64,000 nucleotides of DNA, taken from Sabellastarte sp. h YS-2021 (Eukaryota; Annelida; Polychaeta; Sabellida; Sabellidae). The DNA lies in contig OZ024931.1 of the NCBI GenBank assembly GCA_964017235.1, forward strand, positions 20,932,189-20,996,188. Direction: 5' to 3'. The translations under genes were made by a program, and so were the position numbers. Below, one piece after another: positions 57,740-64,000 of the stretch (its first letter is position 1; the number at the start of each line of letters is the position of its first letter). The notes beneath the pieces are model-generated. The model did not search any database. It was given only the letters and a program-made list of their open reading frames with translations, and was not told the DNA's origin.

Positions 57740-58788
57740 TTGCAGTACACCCATGCTCTAATTGACGCAAATTTATAACTGGCTTGCCATACATATGTGC
57801 AATGGCCTTCAGGTTCAGGGTTTCACTTTGAGGTGTCAATTTCATTTCAGGCAAAACTTCAGTAGGGAGTAACAACACCAATCCTTTGTAATGAAAGTAA
57901 ATGGAGTTTATTCAGAAGAGATATGCAATCTTAATACACCAATATCTAATTTTATGTACATGGTTAGTTCCTTCAAATTAATACCCTTCCTTCTAAGGTC
58001 TGATCTAGCTCTAATCACTCTATCTCAGATCTACAACATTCTGATTCTGCTCCTTCATAGTTTTTTTTTGCAATAGCTGCCAGCAACCCATCAAATCACT
58101 GGGACTGGTTCTGTAAGGGCCCACAACCTCAGCCAGCAGATTCTAGGCTCCCTTGAATTTTATTGGGCCAGCAAATCCTAGCTAGAGATAGGTACTGGTT
58201 TATTTACATACAACCTGCCACAATGCCATATTTTTAAAATACAAGCTTGCAAAGAAAACAAAAACATGTATGAGTTAAAACCATAACAATCTAAATGGGA
58301 TTTGTCTGGGATGTACATAAGTTTATCAATAGAGTCTTACTTAGTGCAAAGCAAAGGTTTACGTGGTGGCAGAACCGCCTCCCAGGTCACCCCATTTCAC
58401 CCCATAGGTGTAAGTTTTCGGTTATAGGCATTTGGTCAAATGCCCCAGTCCTTCAACTACCATTAGAAATTGTGTGTGACCAAATCACAAGTTTATGTAA
58501 CACCGTAGACCACACCTTCTGTTACTGTAGTAAGAAATTCATATGCACATGCGCATTCTCCCGGTACCAAGTTCAGAGGCGGAAATTTCAAACATTTTAA
58601 AATTTCCCTAGAATGTGCAAGGTAATGGATGGTTCGCCACTGACTCCCAAGTTTGCAAATGGACATGAGGTGATTCAAGGACAGGGACGTTTCACCAAAC
58701 CACAGTACCACGAGGGATACTGCCTGTAGTGTGCAAGGGTTATTAGGTAATATTAAGAAATATCTTCAGTGAATTCCACATGTTGCCT
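57740..58788. other. Unassigned sequence
   Basis: No gene or element recognised. Short frames on both strands at 58295-58711 resemble nothing known. Confidence 0.35.
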
Positions 58789-59026
58789 TGAGGACGTTTC
58801 CACCTCTGAGATCAGAGTTAGAATCCTGGCCTAACGTCATGTTGGAAAGCTGGTAGTTGTTTGCCGTTGGTTGGCAGTGTACAGTACAGAGCCTTTATCA
58901 ACTGTATGTACTGGTTTTGTTTGCCCTTCTAACTACCCGTCAAACTATAATCAATAAGATACTGGGCATGACATAAAACACTGAATAAATAAATGGGTAA
59001 ATAAATAAATAAACTGAGGACGTTTC
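58789..59026 (+). mobile_element. tRNA-derived SINE (family 1), 12-bp target duplication
   Basis: TGAGGACGTTTC occurs at 58789-58800 and 59015-59026 and brackets the element. The body starts inside the head (CACCTCTGAGATCAGAG) with a mutated B box (AGTTAGAATCC), then AAAGCTGGTAGTTGTTTGCC and an AAATA tail. 5' truncated like the copy at 4375-4590. Confidence 0.85.
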
Positions 59027-59284
59027 GAACAAGTGACCACACAGGCTAAATTTGGCATTCCATTTCTGCGTATGCGCTCCTGTATTGTCCCAGAACCCTT
59101 AAAATTTATGATTATGGATATCCTTGAAGCCTTCCTTAATGATCCTAGAAAACATTCTTGGCGATTTCTGACTTTTTGGCCGTATCTGGGAAATCTCCGA
59201 AATATTTGGTGTGACAAATAATTTCTGGCACTAAACCATCAGCAAATCACATTCATAACTCATCCAAGACTATTACAAAAGGAC

Positions 59285-60304
59285 ACAAAGGAAGCTACAG
59301 GTGGCGAATTGGATACTTAATGTGCTTTCTCATCCCACACTAAAACAGGATGGGCGTTGTCCACCTTTTCCTCCTGAACTGCTCCCTGACATGAAGGACT
59401 GCTTCATGAATGGCAAGTATTACTCCTTTGCATGTTAGGTAGCTGGCAAGTACATATAATATACCATACCCCAAATTACACTCCTGAATCTCGGCCAGTC
59501 CAATCATGTGGCACTGCTGTAGCTGTGAAACATCCATGGCCTTCTTCCCACATCTCACTGGTCCAATCATGTATTATTCCAATAGCTCCTGAACCTTCCC
59601 AGGATCTCTACATATTAACCCTGCATGATGGCTGGCCTAAAAAAAGAATTTCTGCTGAGGTGATCATTTCAAGTCTACGCCAAGAGGATAACATGTTTCA
59701 CTCTTTTGGGAAATATTTTATGTATAATCAAGGTGCCAGTGATGAAGTAGAAGAAGAGAGGTGACACTTTCAAGAAGGAAAATGCCCACCCAACACCTCA
59801 GGAAGAGAGGGTACAGTAGGGAACATAGGAGGAGCAGGACACAGACACCCCACAACCAAAGCAGATAGGGGTACTGTACTGATTCCTGATACACGAAGGC
59901 CAGAGATATCACAGAGTTTCTCCCAAACCACGCAAGACCCTGGAGATCAAAATGAGGCCAATGACACAGAGGACAGCCAGATGCTGAAGAAGAAGAAGAA
60001 GAAGACATGCTGTCGCACATCTGTCCAACATTAGCAACAAGTGGTGGACTGCGTCAAACCATGACCTTTTGTAAAACAAGTGGTGCAAATATTAGAAGGA
60101 CAATGCCAAGAGAGAGTCTGGAGCTGTCAAAGTACATAGAGTCCATGCGAAGGTGCTGAAGCAGTGGTTTTTCACGCAAAGGACAATCTATGTGAAGGCT
60201 AGTATCAGTGGTGTGGGAACGAGAAGTTCGCAATGTGTGAACTTCATGTGTGGAAAAAAACTTAAATGCAACTGGTGTCAGTTCACCTACGATGAGTGCC
60301 TTCC
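59285..60304 (+). other. Unassigned decayed coding-like block
   Basis: The plus strand reads GRCPPFPPELLPDMKDCFMN near 59350, and later short open pieces (59432-59764) interrupted by stops. A polyacidic-encoding GAAGAAGAAG tract lies at 59988-60005. The right neighbour (60305-60424) is a copy of the repeat at 535-705. I cannot assign a family. A dead DNA transposon or processed pseudogene are both possible. Confidence 0.3.
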
Positions 60305-60424
60305 TCCTCACTGATGCTAAGCAGCAATGGACTATGTTAGTGCTGGGATGGGTTACTGCTTCAGTGCTCTACTCGTTTCCCTGATGGCTTTGAAGCTTGC
60401 ACTAGTAGACTGAAACCCCTTTCG
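60305..60424 (-). repeat. Unclassified dispersed repeat, copy 2
   Basis: The complement matches 535-705 (AAAGGGGTTTCAGTCTACTA; CACTGAAGCAGTAACCCATC). Here the tandem subduplication seen in copy 1 is absent. Confidence 0.6.
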
Positions 60425-60639
60425 GCCTTGTTTACATTCATTTTAACTACCCTGACTCAAAAGATGATCTGTACCCATGGAAAATGATTTTGCAAAACTA
60501 TACTACCCATTTCTGAAAAAGCAGAGCTCAACCACAACAACAAAAAAATGCACATTTAATATTGAAAATCAAGTCAGCAGTGTGCTTTGTTACAATATTT
60601 AGGTATGTTACTCTATCAGTATCTTAGCTTGAAGGATTT

Positions 60640-61010
60640 TGCAGAAAGTGATTCAGTTGGAAGAGCATTATCCTCAATCATATCTAAACTGCAAGGACTA
60701 ACATTTTGGTTATAATAACTTTACAAAATCATTTGCAACATCTGTCAGTCCTACTTTAGATTATGCTTCCGTCATATGGGGTAATAATAGTGACACACCT
60801 GGGTAAAAGATTCAAAATGAAGCTATTATTTACCTTTTAGATTTTCATAAAAGTGCACCAGTACATTACTTTCCAAAATGGGTTATTCTTCAAGATTCCT
60901 TCAAGAAACATGTAAATTGTGTACAGAAAACGTAATAGAATATGACATACATTTTGTATATTGTTGTAAAGCTTTTGATACAGAACATAAAATTATGCTA
61001 TGTTGAACTA
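60640..61010 (+). mobile_element. LINE ORF2 C-terminus with zinc finger
   Basis: The plus strand reads SPTLDYASVIWGNNSDTPG, then IQNEAIIYLLDFHKSAPVHY, and in a shifted frame CKLCTENVIEYDIHFVYCC. This is the thumb plus the C-x2-C...H...C finger of the same LINE group as 11236-11770. Stops and a frameshift show it is dead. Confidence 0.75.
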
Positions 61011-62689
61011 CAGTAATATGGTAACTGCTATGTATGTGTTACACGTCATTCTATAAAAATGAACAAGAATGAACAGATCCAACTAGCTTCTGAAGTATTT
61101 CATATCATCTGTGTGACTGTTACATCATCCATAAACCACTATATTTAGAAATACTATTTTGCTATGTAATTTAAGTATGCAGCACTTGTAATGTAGCTGT
61201 AGACTCAACCTCAGGCTTAAGGACACAGTAAACACGGTTTACTAAATTGATTAGCTTGAATACTAATTTTAATGGTCTGGAAAATTATGCCCCCTATGCA
61301 ATACAAATTATATTTTATGTGTGTTGACGTGTTACAGGAATAAAATGGTTGTGGTATTAAAGAGGTAAAAAAGTGATATAATCGTTTGTAATGATGGGCA
61401 ATACATCAAGCATTTGAACAACTGTTGAATAGCAAATTAGAAGTATCATCATTATATTGGTGGTATCAAACAGATACTATAACTTGAGGCAAATATATAT
61501 ATATATATAACCATAAAATAAGAGGCAACAGAAACATCAGCATAAAAGCGAAAAAGGGAACAAAGATTTGCCTAGCTTTTATAGGGATAAAGTGTTTATT
61601 CATTCTGACACTTGACACATCAGACTCAGTGATGAGAAAAAAAATTCAATCATATCTCATTTAATCATACTTTTATAAGACATAATCTCTGTAATAATGG
61701 TACGTTTTTTGACATAAGGAGAAATACTAGAATTCTAAAATCAAATCATATCTTTCAGCAGCTAAGGTCACGTGATGACAAACCATCAGCTTTATTCTAA
61801 ATATGGTATGCCATGGAATCACCATGGTCACCAGGTTGAAACAAAGAAGTAGTTCTTCTTTTCACTGCAATCAGCTGTGAATCTGGGACCGGGACTGATG
61901 TCACTTAGTCCGTGAAAGTTACAATCATATCTTGAGAAAATAAATCTGTCAGGAACAAATTTTCTTCATTCCCCCGCCCCCCCTTACAAACCCTTCTTTG
62001 ATGAAATTAAATGCCTAAAACAGAGTTATTTGACTGGGATGGTTTGCACTTGTCTGATAAAGGTGCTGTGGTACTCAGAACTCTTTTGTTTTTGAGAAAA
62101 ATGGAAAACCTACATGTCATTCAAAAAATAAGGTAAAATTACACTGCAATGAAGTAATCATAACTAGCATTGGGGTACTGTATAAGTTTACATGTAAAGT
62201 CAAGCTTCTGTAAAAATTCTATTGTGTACGTTTACTGAAGTACAGATCAAACAATGTGGCAACAACATGTAAAATAACAATTTACTGAAAGTGACAATTC
62301 GTAAATTATAAAAAAACACTACTGAGGTAATGGTAACTCACTGGGATATTTTCTTTGGAAAATAATGTGGGTTGCTGAACTAGAATCCCAACTTTAATCA
62401 GCATGTTTTCCCTACCAATAGGCAATATCCATAAGTCTGTATTATCCAATGCATGTTACAAAGTATATACATTATTTTTTCAATTGTTGTTTTGTTGTCA
62501 CTTCAGAAATTAGACACTAGAATATACCTTATGGTATATGAAAGCCAATTTGTGAAATTATGCTTTGGTCTTCATATTACATTTTTAAAAATCCCAAATC
62601 ATAATTTTGATATAATGAGTGCTAGTAAAAATAGTTATGCCATGTATGGGAAATAGTATGAAGGTGTTGTCTGCAAACTGCCTAGGTTT
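61011..62689. other. Unassigned AT-rich sequence
   Basis: May begin with a LINE 3' UTR. An AT microsatellite lies at about 61495-61508. No other feature recognised. Confidence 0.35.
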
Positions 62690-63010
62690 AAGAAATGTTG
62701 AGAAAAAATACTAGATGTGCCTTTATATTTTAAAGAAAAGAATGCAGATATTGTGTGTTTACAGGATACACATTTATTTGAAGATGACATCACTTTAAAA
62801 GATTTATGGAATAGTAGTTTTTAAAACTACTACTACTAGAAAATGTAAGTGCAGATATAATAATATTTTATGTAGAGACTTTAATATAGCTCTAAATAAG
62901 AAAATAGGCACTTTTAATTATAGGCATGTAAACAATCTCAGGGCTAGACAAGCTGTTCTTGATCTAATGAGGAAGTTTGTCTTTTCTGATTTTAACGAGA
63001 TGTACATATA
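62690..63010 (+). mobile_element. LINE endonuclease-domain fragment
   Basis: Plus-strand pieces read KNADIVCLQDTHLFEDDITL and, after a break, DFNIALNKKIGTFNYRHVNN and RARQAVLDLMRKF. These are the catalytic Glu/Gln-type and GDFN motifs of a LINE AP endonuclease, in a style close to Tx1/L1-like elements. It lies after, not before, the RT C-terminus at 60640, so it belongs to a different insertion. Confidence 0.7.
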
Positions 63011-63039
63011 AGATGTAGTAAGATAAGCCCACTTGACAT

Positions 63040-63845
63040 TGACGAAGGGGTCAAAGGTAAAAGATAGCAATTGGAAAAGAGTCTCAGGCCATGACTTCCT
63101 TTAAGTTGTTTTCACATTTGGAACCCATAGTAGCAATGATAACGGAGACATAAGGCCGTTTTAATAGGATAATCCCATTTAACATTAAACATGTGATATG
63201 ACGGCCATTTTTTTCAAAACTAGGCCAGATTACTATCAGGCTAACTTTCCTACCCATATATCTTTTGTGCAAATTTATGAACCTAGCTGCAATATTTCAA
63301 GTTTTAGAGCATCTTAATGATTTTGAAATAATTGGCTATGGCGACCATTTTGTTTTTTCAAAATAAGGCCAAAATCTTTCTCAGGCAAAACATTTGCAGG
63401 CCAGGACTTTTCATGGTCTGTCTTTACATTCTGGAGCCATAGCACCAATAATAAGGGAGAAATAAAGATGTTTTAGTCTGACAACCCCATTTAACCTTGG
63501 AGCAGGGGTCAAAGGTCAAATTCAACACCTGGAAAAGATTCCCAGGCCATGACTTCCTACAAGTTGTTTTCACATTCCAAACCTCTAGGAGAAATATTAG
63601 GGGAGATATAAGGCCTTTTATGATAAACCCATTTGACATTAAACATGTGATATGGCGGCCATTTTGGTTTTTGAACTAAGCCAAAATTACTATCAGGCTA
63701 GCTCTTCCAACCATATAGCTTTTGTGCAAATTTGATGAAACTAGCTGGAATATTTCAAGATTTAGAGCATCTTTATGATTTTCAAACAATTCACTATGGC
63801 GGCCATTTTGATTTTCATAATGAGGCCAAAATTTTACACAGACAG
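63040..63845. repeat. Diverged 456-bp tandem duplication with DR1-like sites
   Basis: GGGGTCAAAGGT at 63047 recurs at 63505, CAGGCCATGACTTCCT at about 63087 recurs at about 63542, and ATTAAACATGTGATATG at 63184 recurs at 63638. The second unit also contains GGGGTCAAAGGTCA (63505-63518), a near-consensus DR1. The word GGC(G/C)GCCATTTT recurs four times. The second unit continues to about 63845. Confidence 0.8.
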
Positions 63846-64000
63846 GTTTTTATGCATGATGGAGAAACAGCATTCTTATTTTGAAGAAGGGTTACACAAT
63901 ACATATAGACGGGCGTTGGGATTTATTAATTTTATTCTATGTTATCTCTAACTTTACATACTCAAGAACATTAGTAAAACACAATAATTATATCTACTGA

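Noticed and set aside
57483..57881. 132-codon minus-strand frame
   Set aside because: It runs antisense through the SINE at 57512-57739; the similarity to other frames is SINE sequence.

Overview
The window looks like a gene-poor, AT-rich stretch of an animal genome, most likely a marine invertebrate. A mollusc is my best guess, but amphioxus or another spiralian is not excluded. The evidence is the repeat content: CR1/L2-like LINEs, a Ngaro-type tyrosine-recombinase retrotransposon, tRNA-derived SINEs, a CTTGGCGGAGGT-ended repeat common in marine metazoans, and many fold-back elements. No open reading frame could be assigned to a host gene. No real tRNA or rRNA gene, CRISPR array or bacterial-style operon is present. 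Small spliced exons cannot be excluded by eye.

Layout. Positions 1-9000 hold dispersed repeats: LINE 3' ends at 1.4-1.95 kb, a CTTGGCGGAGGT element at 2.5-2.9 kb, duplicated blocks around a G run at 3.8 kb, a hairpin at 4.1 kb, SINEs at 4.4 and 6.2 kb, minisatellites at 5.15 and 5.78 kb, and a fold-back element at 8.0-8.6 kb. Positions 9-36 kb are mostly unassigned AT-rich DNA with isolated LINE tails (11.3, 17.7, 19.8 kb) and inverted-arm elements at 12.1, 17.2, 20.8, 21.0, 22.0 and 32.3 kb. At 36.9-43.2 kb there is a large inverted-arm element (itself invaded by a LINE tail), a decayed DIRS/Ngaro RT fragment (40.5-41.2 kb) and a palindrome-armed element (41.5-43.2 kb).

The richest part is 43.5-55.3 kb. 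A 136-bp triplicated repeat abuts a nearly full-length but dead minus-strand CR1/L2-like LINE (about 43.99-47.05 kb). This is followed by an apparently young minus-strand Ngaro-like retrotransposon (48197-55248). Its gag, RT-RNase H and tyrosine recombinase lie between split direct repeats in the order A1-ORFs-B1-A2-B2, and the repeat pairs differ only in homopolymer or TA-run length. At the gag/ORF2 overlap there is a textbook -1 ribosomal frameshift signal: A AAA AAC, a 7-nt spacer, and a 12-bp stem whose loop contains the gag stop codon. Downstream the reading frame is broken by a perfect 215-bp tandem duplication and a single-base shift in a G run, while the recombinase is intact. Positions 55.3-64 kb hold more SINE and LINE fragments, an unassigned block at 59.3-60.4 kb, and a 456-bp duplicated repeat with a nuclear-receptor DR1-like site.

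The most unusual theme is a set of inverted-arm elements. The arms of each are built from their own short, often palindromic motif, and several elements with unrelated arms share core sequence. The best candidates for something undescribed are this arm-diversification pattern and the frameshift cassette of the Ngaro-like element.
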